Below, piece by piece: positions 1 through 9,061 of a stretch of DNA of 64,000 nucleotides. Below the pieces are notes generated by a model. The model saw nothing but the letters and a program-made list of their open reading frames with translations. It had not been told where the DNA came from and ran no database searches. The translations under genes and the position numbers were made by a program. The stretch is from the NCBI RefSeq assembly GCF_002245215.1, contig NZ_NPMR01000001.1, positions 806,001-870,000 on the forward strand, read 5' to 3'. Position 1 is the first letter of the stretch, and each line of letters opens with the position of its first letter. Source of the DNA: Microbacterium sp. Yaish 1. GTDB taxonomy: Bacteria; Actinomycetota; Actinomycetes; Actinomycetales; Microbacteriaceae.

Positions 1-498
1 GGGAGTCTCCACCCCCACCCCGTCGAGCGGGATGTGCACGGGATCGGCCACGACGAGATGCACCGGGCGGTAGATCCCCGCCCCGGAGTACCAGCGCGAA
101 TCGCGATGCGCCCGCGCCTCGACGCTGATGCGGTTGACGGCACCGAACTCGAGGAACGGGTCGAGCACGACCGAGAAGCCGGCGTAGCCGCCCGCCTGGT
201 GCGCGGCGAACGCGCCGTTGACGAACACGACGGCGTCGCGGTAGACGCCCTCGAACTCGAGGACGACGGTGCGCGAACGCCAATCGTCGGGCACGTCGAG
301 CGACCGCGCGTACTCGAAGACGCCGCCGGGGGTGTATCCGGTGTGCACGCCCTGCGTTTCGTCGGGCGAGCGAGGCAGATCGCGCAGCGCATCGTGCGGC
401 AGGGTCACGGCGACGGGGCCTCGCTCGTCGTCTGCGGACTCGAACGGACCGAGCTTGGGGCCGACCGTCCATCCGTCGTGCAGCGGGACGCGGATCAC
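1..498 (-). CDS. Glycoside hydrolase family 2 protein, N-terminal part (cut by window edge)
   Basis: Only the first 166 codons are in the window; the frame is open through base 1. The translation shows the jelly-roll sugar-binding domain of GH2 enzymes (beta-galactosidase, beta-glucuronidase or beta-mannosidase type): GVHTGYTPGG near residue 45, VFVNG near 90, and the signature SRWYSGAGIYR near 136. The catalytic barrel lies outside the window, so the substrate cannot be assigned. The GTG start overlaps the stop codon of the upstream TetR gene (GTGA), so the two are probably translated together. This suggests a glycosidase whose regulator is the first gene of its own operon. Confidence 0.8.
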   Translation of the reverse strand, partial: MIRVPLHDGWTVGPKLGPFESADDERGPVAVTLPHDALRDLPRSPDETQGVHTGYTPGGVFEYARSLDVPDDWRSRTVVLEFEGVYRDAVVFVNGAFAAHQAGGYAGFSVVLDPFLEFGAVNRISVEARAHRDSRWYSGAGIYRPVHLVVADPVHIPLDGVGVETP

Positions 499-1154
499 GA
501 CGACGCCTCGTCTCGCGGTCGGCGTGACCAGTCGATGTCGACGAAGCTCGCGAACATGGCCTGCAGCTCGGCGGCCATGTCCAGCGCGTCGCGCTCGAGC
601 AGCCACTGCACCTGCAGGCCGTCCATGAGGGCCACGGCCATGATCGCCGCGCGACGCGGCGTCATCCCGTGCCGGAGGCGTCCCTCGTCGCGCAGGGTCC
701 GGAACGACCGCTCGATGTTGCCGCGGGTGTACTCGTACCGCCGCACGAAGTAGCCGTGCGCCGGATGATCGGATGCCGTCGCCTCGGCCGACAGCGTCGT
801 GTAGAGCTCGACGACGCCGGGGGTCGAGGCGTTGTGCGAGGCGAGGTCGATCAGTCCGCGGAGGACGTCGGCACCGTCCTCCGACTCGATGGGCACCAGT
901 GCGCGGGCACGAGCGTCGCGCTCCTCGAGCACGGCCTCGAGCAGGGCGCTCTTGTTGCGGAAGTGGTGCAGCAGCCCGGCCTCGCTCATGCCCACGCGCG
1001 TCGCGATGTCACGGAGTGATCCGGCGCGGTAGCCGGACTGCGAGAACACCTCGAGAGCGGCATCCAGGATCGCCTGGCGCGTGGCCTCGGTCTTCGCGTA
1101 CGTGCCTCGCCGTCGACGGCGCTCGGGCGCCGTCGTGTCGGTCGTCGTCATCAT
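495..1154 (-). CDS. TetR/AcrR-family transcriptional regulator
   Basis: A protein of about 219 residues with a typical TetR N-terminal helix-turn-helix: DAALEVFSQSGY, then SLRDIATRVGMSEAGLLHHF, roughly residues 25-70. An all-helical ligand-binding domain follows. I chose the ATG at 1154 (ATG-ATG, so 1151 is equally possible). A GTG at 1205 in the same frame would add an unusual 17-residue leader. The gene overlaps the GH2 gene downstream and is divergent from the ABC importer/glycosidase genes starting at 1338. A 32-bp palindrome in between is the likely operator. The ligand is probably a sugar or aglycone of the imported glycoside; that part is inference. Confidence 0.85.
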   Translation of the reverse strand: MMTTTDTTAPERRRRRGTYAKTEATRQAILDAALEVFSQSGYRAGSLRDIATRVGMSEAGLLHHFRNKSALLEAVLEERDARARALVPIESEDGADVLRGLIDLASHNASTPGVVELYTTLSAEATASDHPAHGYFVRRYEYTRGNIERSFRTLRDEGRLRHGMTPRRAAIMAVALMDGLQVQWLLERDALDMAAELQAMFASFVDIDWSRRPRDEASS

Positions 1155-1213
1155 CGTCCATCTGTCCGTCGTCGCCCTCGTCGGCGAACGGAGGCCAGTC
1201 TGCACGCTCGGAT

Positions 1214-1245
1214 AACGAAAACCTAGCGATCGGTAGAAATTCGTT
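1214..1245. promoter_or_regulatory. 32-bp interrupted palindrome, probable TetR operator
   Basis: The arms are AACGAA (1214-1219) and TTCGTT (1240-1245), placed symmetrically around an inner near-palindrome CTAGCGATCGGTAG (1223-1236, one mismatched pair). On the minus strand it overlaps a possible promoter for the regulator gene (TTGAAA, 18 bp, TAGGTT). On the plus strand it lies just upstream of a weak candidate promoter for the importer operon (-10 TAGCGT at 1278-1283). Position and symmetry fit a TetR-family operator controlling both directions. Confidence 0.65.
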
Positions 1246-1337
1246 TCAAAAATCTAGTCACCGCTCGGATTTGGTGCTAGCGTCCAGCGCCAGGGCGATC
1301 CACCGGGGTATCGCCTCTCCCGAGAAAAGGACCAAAG

Positions 1338-2864
1338 ATGTTCCGATGGAAGGCCACAGCAGCCCTCACGGTCGTCGCCGCACTCGCCTTGGCGGGGTGC
1401 GCGGGGACCGACGACGGATCCGGCGGTGACAGCGGTCGCGCCGACCGGCTCACCCTCACGGCGATCGCCGCTCCCACGAGCTACGACATCGGCCAGGGCG
1501 CGGAATGGGGCAACCGCAGCCCCTTCTTCCAGGCCGTGTTCGACACCCTCCTGTCGAAGGACTCCTCCGGTGAGACGCAGCCCTGGCTCGCCACGGAGTG
1601 GTCGTACAACGACGACAACACGGTGCTGACCCTGACGCTGCGCGAGGGAGTCACGTTCACCGACGGCACCGACCTCGACGCCGCGGCGGTCGTCGCGAGC
1701 CTCGAGCACTTCCGCGACGGCACCGCCCCGCAGGCGGCCACGCTCGCCGGCAAGGAGTTCGCCGCCGTCGACGCGACGACCGTCACGATCACGCAGGAGG
1801 CGCCCGACCCCTCGCTGATCAACCTGCTCTCGATCGCCCCGGGCCTGATCCAGGCGCCCTCGACCTTCGACGACCCCGACTCCGCGACCGACCCCATCGG
1901 CTCGGGCGCGTACATCCTCGACACCGCTTCGTCGGTCACCGGGACCACGTACAACTACACCGCGAACCCCGACTACTGGAACGCGGACGCCGTCAAGTAC
2001 GACAACCTCACGATCAACGTCCTCGAAGACGTCACCGCCACCGTCAACGCGATCCGCGCCGGCGAGGCGAACGGCGCGAAGATCGCCGACAACAACACGA
2101 TCTCCGAGGTCGAAGGCGCCGGCTGGACGATCGAGTCGAACGAGCTCGACTTCCAGGGCCTGCTGCTGCTCGACCGGGCCGGCACGATGGCCCCGGAGCT
2201 CGCCGACGTCAAGGTCCGCCAGGCGATCAACATGGCCTTCGACCGCGAGGCGCTGCTGGCGTCGCTGCAGAGCGGATACGGCACCGTCACGGAGCAGGTC
2301 TTCCCCGAGACCTCCGTCGCGTACGACGCGGCGCTCGACAGCACCTACCCGTACGACCCGGATGCCGCGAAGGACCTCCTCGCCGAGGCGGGCTACCCCG
2401 ACGGGTTCACGCTCAACATGATGTCGACCCCGGCCTTCCAGACCACCTTCGACCTCGTCGCCCAGCAGCTGTCCGACATCGGGATCACCGTCAACTACAC
2501 CGACCCCGGCACCGGCAACTTCATCACCGACATGCTCGCGCCGAAGTACCCCGCGACCTGGATGGCGCTGGAGCAGAACCCCGACTGGCAGCTGATCAAC
2601 TTCATGGTCGGCCCCGACGCGACGTTCAACCCGTTCAAGTACCAGGACCCGACGGTCGACGGATACATCAAGACCGTGCAGTTCGGCACCCCCGAGGAGT
2701 CGGATCAGGCCCTCAAGGACCTGAACAAGTACCTCGTCGACCAGGCGTGGTTCGCGCCGTTCTTCCGGGTGCAGGGCACGTTCGCGACCGACGCGAACAC
2801 GAACCTCGAGTTCTGGCCCACCAACGCCTACCCGTCGATCTTCGACTTCTCGCCGAAGAACTGA
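1338..2864 (+). CDS. ABC transporter substrate-binding lipoprotein, family 5 (Dpp/Opp type)
   Basis: 508 residues. The N-terminus is a lipoprotein signal with lipobox LAGC (Cys about residue 21), so the mature protein is lipid-anchored outside the membrane. The rest matches the SBP_bac_5 family: TLRLREGVTF-like strand near residue 95, DPIGSGAY near 183, VRQAINMAFDR near 293 and AKDLLAEAGYPDGF near 341. Family members bind peptides, nickel or, often in actinobacteria, oligosaccharides. The glycosidases downstream favour an oligosaccharide or plant glycoside ligand (inference). The ATG at 1338 has an AGGA-like ribosome site. A strong hairpin follows before the permease gene. Confidence 0.92.
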   Translation: MFRWKATAALTVVAALALAGCAGTDDGSGGDSGRADRLTLTAIAAPTSYDIGQGAEWGNRSPFFQAVFDTLLSKDSSGETQPWLATEWSYNDDNTVLTLTLREGVTFTDGTDLDAAAVVASLEHFRDGTAPQAATLAGKEFAAVDATTVTITQEAPDPSLINLLSIAPGLIQAPSTFDDPDSATDPIGSGAYILDTASSVTGTTYNYTANPDYWNADAVKYDNLTINVLEDVTATVNAIRAGEANGAKIADNNTISEVEGAGWTIESNELDFQGLLLLDRAGTMAPELADVKVRQAINMAFDREALLASLQSGYGTVTEQVFPETSVAYDAALDSTYPYDPDAAKDLLAEAGYPDGFTLNMMSTPAFQTTFDLVAQQLSDIGITVNYTDPGTGNFITDMLAPKYPATWMALEQNPDWQLINFMVGPDATFNPFKYQDPTVDGYIKTVQFGTPEESDQALKDLNKYLVDQAWFAPFFRVQGTFATDANTNLEFWPTNAYPSIFDFSPKN

Positions 2865-2871
2865 TCAGACT

Positions 2872-2910
2872 CCCTCGGACCGGGCGGCTCGTCTGCGCCC
2901 GGTCCGAGGG
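2872..2910 (+). terminator. Strong hairpin after the binding-protein gene (intra-operon attenuator)
   Basis: Fourteen-base perfect arms (2872-2885 and 2897-2910, CCCTCGGACCGGGC and its complement) enclose an 11-base loop. There is no T-run, and the permease gene begins 21 bases later. Such hairpins after binding-protein genes usually stabilise the upstream message or partly terminate, giving more binding protein than membrane components. Confidence 0.7.
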
Positions 2911-2931
2911 CTCCACCTTCGGGAAGGCATC

Positions 2932-3873
2932 ATGCTCACATTCATCCTGCGCCGCCTGCTCTCGGGCGTCGTGCTGATCGCGGTGATCTCGTTCCTCGCG
3001 TTCGTCCTGCTGTACGCCGGCGGCGGCGACATCGCCCGCCGCATCCTCGGCGAGAACGCGACGGCCGAGACCGTCGCGAAGAAGACCGAGGAGCTCGGTC
3101 TGAACCGCCCCCTGCTCGTCCAGTACGGCGACTGGGTGGCCTCCGCCCTCACCGGCAACCTCGGACGCAGCTGGTTCACCGGCGAGCTCGTCTCGGTGAG
3201 CGTCAGCGGGCGTCTCGCCGTCACGCTCTCGCTCGTGCTGGGGGCCACGATCGTCTCCGCCGTCCTCGCCGTCGTCCTCGGAGTGCTGGCGGCACGCCGC
3301 GGCGGCATCGTCGACGGGGCCGTGCAGTTCCTCTCGCTCGTCGGTTTCGCCGTGCCGGGCTTCCTCATCGCCCTGCTCCTCGTGCTCGTCTTCGCCATCA
3401 ACCTCGGATGGTTCAAGGCGACCGGCTACGTGCCCATCACCACGTCGCCAACCGGCTGGCTCGCCTCGGTGACCCTGCCCGTGGTCGCCCTCTCGCTGGG
3501 CGCGATCGCGACGGTCGCCGCTCAGGTCCGCGGCTCGGTCATCGACGCGATGTCGCGCGACTACGTCCGCACGCTCCGCTCGCGGGGCCTCGGCATGCGC
3601 TCGGTCATCTACAAGCACGTCCTGCGCAACGCGGGCGGCCCGGCGCTGGCCGTCCTGGCCGTGCAGTTCGTCGGTCTTCTCGGCGGCGCGGTCGTCGTCG
3701 AGCAGATCTTCGCGATCCCCGGCATGGGCCAGCTGAGCGTCCGCTCCACCACCCTCGGCGACGTCCCCGTCGTCATGGGCCTCGTGATCGCGTTCGCGAT
3801 CATCGTCGTCATCGTGAACCTCCTGATCGACCTCGCCCAGGCCGCTCTGAACCCGAAGGTGAGACTGTCATGA
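2932..3873 (+). CDS. ABC transporter permease, DppB-like
   Basis: 313 residues with an N-terminal membrane helix (LRRLLSGVVLIAVISFLAF) and about five further helices. The EAA-type coupling loop is at about residues 206-235 (DYVRTLRSRGLGMRSVIYKH), the site that contacts the ATPases. Length and layout are those of the DppB/OppB family. It is the first integral membrane component of the importer and pairs with the permease half of the next gene. The stop codon overlaps the next start (ATGA). AAGGCATC precedes the ATG. The operon position says it imports whatever the 1338 lipoprotein binds. Confidence 0.93.
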   Translation: MLTFILRRLLSGVVLIAVISFLAFVLLYAGGGDIARRILGENATAETVAKKTEELGLNRPLLVQYGDWVASALTGNLGRSWFTGELVSVSVSGRLAVTLSLVLGATIVSAVLAVVLGVLAARRGGIVDGAVQFLSLVGFAVPGFLIALLLVLVFAINLGWFKATGYVPITTSPTGWLASVTLPVVALSLGAIATVAAQVRGSVIDAMSRDYVRTLRSRGLGMRSVIYKHVLRNAGGPALAVLAVQFVGLLGGAVVVEQIFAIPGMGQLSVRSTTLGDVPVVMGLVIAFAIIVVIVNLLIDLAQAALNPKVRLS

Positions 3874-5735
3874 CCGCCGTCGACGTCCCTCCCGCCGTCC
3901 CCATCGCCCCCGTGCGGGTGAGTCTGTTCCGCCGCCTGCTGAAGAAGCCCCTCGGGGTCGTGTCGGCGCTGTTCCTGCTGCTGGTCGCCCTCGTCGCGAT
4001 CATCGGCCCCGCGATCGCGCCGCAGGATCCGAACTTCGCCGACATCCGCAGCATCCTCGCTCCGCCCAGCGCCGCGCACCTCCTCGGCACCGACGGCAGC
4101 GGCCGTGACGTGCTGTCGCGCCTGCTGGCAGCCACTCAGACGAGCGTCGCCGCCGCCCTCATCGCGGTCGTCGTGGCCGTCGTGCTCGGCGTCGTCAGCG
4201 GACTCATCGCCGGCTACTACCAGGGCTGGTTCAACACCGTCGCCACCTGGGTGACCGAGCTGAACATGGCCCTCCCGGGCATCGTCGTGCTGCTCGCGGC
4301 GCGCGCCGTGCTCGGCCCGTCGGTATGGATCTCGATGCTGATCTTCGGCATCCTGCTGGCGCCCGCCTTCTTCCGTCTCGTCTACGCGGCGGTCACGGCG
4401 GTGCGTGGCGAGCTGTACGTGGATGCCGCCCGGGTCTCGGGCCTCGGCGACGGCCGCATCATCGGCCGCCACGTGCTCGCGGTGGTGCGGGCGCCCATCA
4501 TCATCCAGGGCGCGATCATCTCCGGCATCGCCCTGGCGATCCAGTCGGGCCTGGAGTTCCTCGGCCTCGGCGACGTCAACGTCCCGACGTGGGGATCGAT
4601 GCTGACCGACGGCTTCAAGAACATCTACAAGACGCCCGTCCTGATGATCTGGCCCTCGCTCGCGATCGCCCTGACCTGCATCGCGCTCACTCTCCTGGCC
4701 AACGTCATGCGCGACGAGCTCGAGCGCACCGTCACCGTCCGGCGCAAGCGCCGCCGCGCGGTGACCACCGCGACCGGCTCGGTCGCCGCCGTCACCACCT
4801 CGGTGTCGACCGGCGGCGGCGAGCCCATCGAAGACCTCGACGAGCTGCCCGTCGTCGAGGGCGCCGACGTCATCGTCCACCCCGAGGACGCGCGCAGCAA
4901 GGCGACCGAGCGCGTGCTCGAGATCCGCGACCTGCGCGTCGGCTACGACCAGCCCGACGGCTCGCACATCGAGGTGGTGCACGGCGTCTCGCTCGACATC
5001 CGCCGGGGCGAGGTGCACGGCCTGATCGGCGAATCCGGCTCGGGCAAGACCCAGACCGCCTTCGGCGTGCTGGGGCTCCTCCCCCGCGGCGGCCGGGTGA
5101 CCGGCGGCTCGATCACCTACGAGGGCATCGAGCTGGCCGACGCCTCCGACCGCGTGTACGCGGGAGTGCGCGGCAAGCGCATCGGCTACATCCCGCAGGA
5201 GCCGATGAGCAACCTCGACCCCGCCTTCACGATCGGCAGCCAGCTCGTCGAGCCCCTGCGCGCGACGCTCGGGCTGTCGAAGAAGGAGGCGACCGAGCGC
5301 TCGCTCGACCTGCTCGCCCGCGTCGGGATCCCGCAGCCGAAGCGGACCTTCGACGCCTACCCGTTCGAGGTCTCGGGCGGCATGGCGCAGCGCGTGCTGA
5401 TCGCCGGCGCGGTCTCGACCGATCCCGACCTGATCATCGCCGACGAGCCGACGACGGCCCTCGACGTCACGGTGCAGGCCGAGGTGCTCGATCTGCTCCG
5501 CGATCTGCAGGCCGAGCGACACATGGCGATGCTGCTCGTGACGCACAACTTCGGCGTCGTCGCCGACCTGTGCGACCGCGTCACCGTCATGCAGAACGGC
5601 CGCTTCGTCGAGCAGGGCCCGGTGCGCTCGATCTTCCGCGACGCACGTCATCCGTACACCCGAGCGCTGCTGGACGCGATCCTCGACGAGGGTCCCGCCC
5701 GCCCGGCGCTGGTCACGAAGGGAGCGAGCGCATGA
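3870..5735 (+). CDS. Fused ABC permease (DppC-like) and ATP-binding protein (DppD-like)
   Basis: 621 residues combining two normally separate subunits. Residues about 1-290 are a DppC-type permease with its coupling loop near 188-205 (DAARVSGLGDGR). A linker rich in charged and Ala/Val residues follows (about 290-345). Residues about 345-621 are an ABC ATPase with Walker A GESGSGKT (about 387-394), signature VSGGMAQR (about 501) and Walker B IIADEPTTALD (about 520). The signature has VSGG instead of LSGG, common in this family. The start overlaps the previous stop (ATGA), and the stop overlaps the next start. The fusion fixes subunit stoichiometry. Confidence 0.93.
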   Translation: MTAVDVPPAVPIAPVRVSLFRRLLKKPLGVVSALFLLLVALVAIIGPAIAPQDPNFADIRSILAPPSAAHLLGTDGSGRDVLSRLLAATQTSVAAALIAVVVAVVLGVVSGLIAGYYQGWFNTVATWVTELNMALPGIVVLLAARAVLGPSVWISMLIFGILLAPAFFRLVYAAVTAVRGELYVDAARVSGLGDGRIIGRHVLAVVRAPIIIQGAIISGIALAIQSGLEFLGLGDVNVPTWGSMLTDGFKNIYKTPVLMIWPSLAIALTCIALTLLANVMRDELERTVTVRRKRRRAVTTATGSVAAVTTSVSTGGGEPIEDLDELPVVEGADVIVHPEDARSKATERVLEIRDLRVGYDQPDGSHIEVVHGVSLDIRRGEVHGLIGESGSGKTQTAFGVLGLLPRGGRVTGGSITYEGIELADASDRVYAGVRGKRIGYIPQEPMSNLDPAFTIGSQLVEPLRATLGLSKKEATERSLDLLARVGIPQPKRTFDAYPFEVSGGMAQRVLIAGAVSTDPDLIIADEPTTALDVTVQAEVLDLLRDLQAERHMAMLLVTHNFGVVADLCDRVTVMQNGRFVEQGPVRSIFRDARHPYTRALLDAILDEGPARPALVTKGASA

Positions 5736-6580
5736 CCGCTCCGCTGCTCGAGGTCTCCGACCTCGTCGTCGAGTACCCCGGCAAGGGATTCCGCGCCGAG
5801 CCGTTCCGCGCCCTCAAGGGGGTCTCGCTCGACATCCTGCCGGGCGAGACCGTGGGCCTCGTGGGCGAATCCGGCTCGGGCAAGACCACGCTCGGGCGCG
5901 CGGCGCTCGGCCTGGCACCCGTCACCGAGGGCTCGATCGTCTTCGACGGCCGCGACATCTCGCACCTGACCCGGCGCGAACGGCGCCCCCTCAGCGCCGA
6001 CATCCAGGTCGTCTTCCAAGATCCGTACTCGTCGCTGAACCCGTCGATGACGATCGAGCAGATCCTGACCGAGCCCCTCACCGCGGCCGGTGTCGGCGCT
6101 CGTGAGGCCCGCGACCGGGTGCGCGAGCTGCTCGACCAGGTCGGCCTGCCCGGCGATGCGCGCAGTCGCCTCCCCCGCGAGTTCTCGGGGGGCCAGCGTC
6201 AGCGCGTCGCGATCGCGCGCGCGCTCGCGCTGCGTCCGCGCCTGATCGTGTGCGACGAGCCGGTCTCGGCCCTCGACCTGTCGACGCAGGCGCGCGTGCT
6301 CGACCTGTTCATCGAGATCCAGGAGCGCACCGGCGTGGCCTACCTGTTCGTCACGCACGACCTGGCCGTCGTCCGCCATGTCAGCCACCGCGTCGCGGTG
6401 ATGTACCGCGGCGAGATCGTCGAGTCGGGCGACGCCGACCAGGTCACCTCCCGGCCGGAGCACCCGTACACGCAGCGCCTGTTCATGGCGGCCCCCGTGC
6501 CCGACCCCGACCGGCAGGAGGAGCGCCGCGCCGCCCGACGCGCGTTCCTCGCGTCCGAGGCAGCGCGCGGCGCAGCCTGA
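5732..6580 (+). CDS. ABC transporter ATP-binding protein, DppF/OppF-like
   Basis: 282 residues, a little shorter than typical OppF. Walker A GESGSGKTTLG is near residues 47-57, the Q-loop DPYSSLNPSMT near 98, signature FSGGQRQR near 150 and Walker B LIVCDEPVSALD near 171. The switch His in VTHDLAVV is near 209. It should form the asymmetric ATPase pair with the ATPase half of the preceding fused protein. The start overlaps the preceding stop (ATGA). The C-terminus contains the family's HPYTQRLF motif near 248. A hairpin separates it from the glycosidase genes. Confidence 0.93.
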   Translation: MTAPLLEVSDLVVEYPGKGFRAEPFRALKGVSLDILPGETVGLVGESGSGKTTLGRAALGLAPVTEGSIVFDGRDISHLTRRERRPLSADIQVVFQDPYSSLNPSMTIEQILTEPLTAAGVGAREARDRVRELLDQVGLPGDARSRLPREFSGGQRQRVAIARALALRPRLIVCDEPVSALDLSTQARVLDLFIEIQERTGVAYLFVTHDLAVVRHVSHRVAVMYRGEIVESGDADQVTSRPEHPYTQRLFMAAPVPDPDRQEERRAARRAFLASEAARGAA

Positions 6581-6582
6581 AC

Positions 6583-6618
6583 GGATGCCGGGGCTCCCGT
6601 TCCGGCGCCCCGGCATCC
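6583..6618 (+). terminator. Hairpin between importer and glycosidase genes
   Basis: Eleven-base perfect arms (6583-6593 GGATGCCGGGG and 6608-6618 CCCCGGCATCC) sit three bases after the ATPase stop. No T-run follows. It may terminate partly, or mark the 3' end of a processed importer message, with read-through into the GH3 gene at 6650. Confidence 0.6.
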
Positions 6619-6649
6619 ACCCCCTCACCCCCTCTCGCTTGGAGTCCCC

Positions 6650-9061
6650 GTGACCGCGTCCACCGACCACCTCCGTCCCCTGCTCGACCAGCTCACCCTC
6701 GAGGACAAGGCCGCCCTCGTCCAGGGCGCCGACTTCTGGACGACGGTGCCGCTGCCGGCGATCGGGCTGCGGGCGATGACCCTCTCGGACGGACCCGCGG
6801 GTGTGCGCGGCCCCCGCTGGGACGAACGCGATCCCTCGCTGAACCTGCCCTCGGGCTCCGCGCTGGCGGCATCGTGGGACGCCGACCTCGCCTACCGCTA
6901 CGGCGCCGCCTCGGCATCCGAGGCCCGCCGCAAGGGCGTCGACGTCGTGCTCGGACCCACCATCAACCTGCACCGCACCCCGCTCGGCGGACGGCACTTC
7001 GAGTGTCTGTCGGAGGACCCCGAGCTCACCGGCGAGCTCGGCGCCGCCTACGTGCGCGGCCTGCAGGACAACGGGGTCGCCGCGACGCCCAAGCACTACG
7101 TGGCCAACGACTCCGAGACCGACCGCTTCACCGTCGACGTGCAGGTGGACGAGCGCACCCTGCGCGAGCTCTACCTCGCCCCCTTCGAACGCACGGTCAC
7201 GGATGCCGGCGCCTGGGCCCTCATGAGCTCGTACAACTCCGTCGACGGCGTCACGATGACCGAGAACGCCCTCCTCGAGACGCCGCTGAACACCGAGTGG
7301 GGCTTCGACGGCGTCGTCATCAGCGACTGGACCGCGGTGCGATCCCTCGGCGCCGTGCCCGCGGCACAGGACCTCGCCATGCCGGGACCGGCGCCGGCGT
7401 ACGCCGACCTCGTCGCCGCCGTGCGCGACGGGCGCGTCGACGAGACCGACCTCGACCGCAAGGTGCTGCGCATCCTGCTGCTCGCCGAGCGGGTCGGCGC
7501 CCTGGGCGACAGCGCCCCGCGCGAGACGGCGCCGGTCGACGGCATCGCGTTCGCCCGCGAGGCAGCGGTCGCCGGAACGGTGCTGCTGCGCAACGACGGT
7601 GTCCTGCCCCTCGACGCCGCACCGCTTCGCCGCGTCGCGGTCATCGGCCAGAACGCCCGCGACGCCCGGACGCAGGGCGGCGGGTCGGCGACGGTCGTGC
7701 CCGAACGGGTGGTGTCGCCGCTCGACGCGCTGCGCGAGGCCCTCCCCGGGGCCGACATGCGCTTCGAGATCGGCGCCGTCGTGCAGGAGGGCGTCGCCGA
7801 GCTGCCGCTGTCGCAGCTGACGAACCCGGTGACCGGCCAGCCCGGGATGCGGGTGAGCTTCCTCGATGCGGACGGCGGGGAGATCTTCGCCGAGGACCGC
7901 CGCTCGACCGCCCTCGTGTGGTTCGGCGGCGACGCTCCGATCGGCGAGAGCGCGACGATCGTCTACGAGACGCGGCTCACCCCGGCCGAGTCCGGCGAGA
8001 TCGAGCTCGGCTTCGCCGGGGCGAACCCGGGCCGCCTCTTCGTCGACGGCGAGCTGCGCCTCGACGACGCCCCCGTGCTGACGGGCACCGACCTCGGCGC
8101 CGCGTTCCTCAACCCGCCCTCGCTCACCGTGCCGGTCACCGTGACGGCCGGTACGCCCGTCGACCTCCGGGTGGAGTTCGCGCGGGCGGGGGACGGCGCC
8201 ATCGCCGGCGCGTTCTCCGCCACCCTCGGCATCGCCCCCGAGCGCACGGATCCCGACGAGCTGATCGCCCGCGCGGTCGACGCCGCCGCGGCGGCCGAGG
8301 TCGCGGTCGTCGTCGTGGGCACGAACTCCAAGGTCGAGTCCGAGGGCTACGACCGGACCGACCTCGACCTCCCCGGCCGCCAGGACGACCTCGTACGGGC
8401 CGTCGCCGCGACGGGAACCCCGACGATCGTCATCGTCAACGCGGGATCCCCCGTCGTGCTGCCGTGGGCCGGCGACGTCGCGGCGGTGCTGCAGGGCTAC
8501 TTCGGCGGCCAGGAGTTCGGGCACGCCCTCGCCGACATCCTCACCGGCGCCGCGGAGCCCGGCGGTCGCCTCCCCACGACCTGGCCCGCCGCACTGGCCG
8601 ATGTCCCCGTCACCGAGGTGACCCCGTCGGACGGCGTCCTGCGCTATGCCGAGGGGATCCACGTCGGCTACCGCGCCTGGCTGCGCGACGACGTCGAGCC
8701 CGCCTTCGCGTTCGGGCATGGACTCGGCTACACGACCTGGCGGTGGGATGCCGCGCAGCGCCACGGCGACACGCTCACGGTGACGCTCACCAACACCGGT
8801 GATCGCGCCGGCAAGCAGGTCGTGCAGGTCTACGCCGAGCGGCCCGGCTCCGCCGTCGACCGGCCGGTGCGGTGGCTCGTCGGCTTCGCCGTCGCGCGCG
8901 CCGAGGCCGGTCAGACGGTGTCGGTCGACATCGCGGTCGCCCCGCGTCGCCTGGCCCACTGGGACGGCGCCTGGGTCGTCGAGCCCGGCACGTATACCCT
9001 GCACACGGGAGCATCGGCGGCCGAGCTCCCGCTCACCGCCGAGTGGGAGGTTTCCGCATGA
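6650..9061 (+). CDS. Glycoside hydrolase family 3 beta-glucosidase with inserted PA14 domain
   Basis: 803 residues. The GH3 N-terminal barrel includes SDGPAGVRG near residue 44, KHYVANDSETDR near 147-158, and the nucleophile Asp226 in VVISDW. The C-terminal alpha/beta domain is split by a PA14-like beta domain (about residues 400-533), an arrangement seen in GH3 enzymes of the Kluyveromyces BglI/Streptomyces DesR type that act on small glucosides. A fibronectin-III-like domain ends the protein (about 700-800). There is no signal peptide, so it works in the cytoplasm on imported glycosides. GTG start with GGAG six bases upstream. It overlaps the next gene by ATGA. Confidence 0.92.
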   Translation: MTASTDHLRPLLDQLTLEDKAALVQGADFWTTVPLPAIGLRAMTLSDGPAGVRGPRWDERDPSLNLPSGSALAASWDADLAYRYGAASASEARRKGVDVVLGPTINLHRTPLGGRHFECLSEDPELTGELGAAYVRGLQDNGVAATPKHYVANDSETDRFTVDVQVDERTLRELYLAPFERTVTDAGAWALMSSYNSVDGVTMTENALLETPLNTEWGFDGVVISDWTAVRSLGAVPAAQDLAMPGPAPAYADLVAAVRDGRVDETDLDRKVLRILLLAERVGALGDSAPRETAPVDGIAFAREAAVAGTVLLRNDGVLPLDAAPLRRVAVIGQNARDARTQGGGSATVVPERVVSPLDALREALPGADMRFEIGAVVQEGVAELPLSQLTNPVTGQPGMRVSFLDADGGEIFAEDRRSTALVWFGGDAPIGESATIVYETRLTPAESGEIELGFAGANPGRLFVDGELRLDDAPVLTGTDLGAAFLNPPSLTVPVTVTAGTPVDLRVEFARAGDGAIAGAFSATLGIAPERTDPDELIARAVDAAAAAEVAVVVVGTNSKVESEGYDRTDLDLPGRQDDLVRAVAATGTPTIVIVNAGSPVVLPWAGDVAAVLQGYFGGQEFGHALADILTGAAEPGGRLPTTWPAALADVPVTEVTPSDGVLRYAEGIHVGYRAWLRDDVEPAFAFGHGLGYTTWRWDAAQRHGDTLTVTLTNTGDRAGKQVVQVYAERPGSAVDRPVRWLVGFAVARAEAGQTVSVDIAVAPRRLAHWDGAWVVEPGTYTLHTGASAAELPLTAEWEVSA

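Noticed and set aside
5648..9004. Very long open frame on the minus strand opposite the ABC ATPase and GH3 genes
   Set aside because: It is antisense to genes with full family motifs. Its translation is Gly/Arg/Asp/Val-rich with no recognisable domain, as expected from GC-rich third positions.
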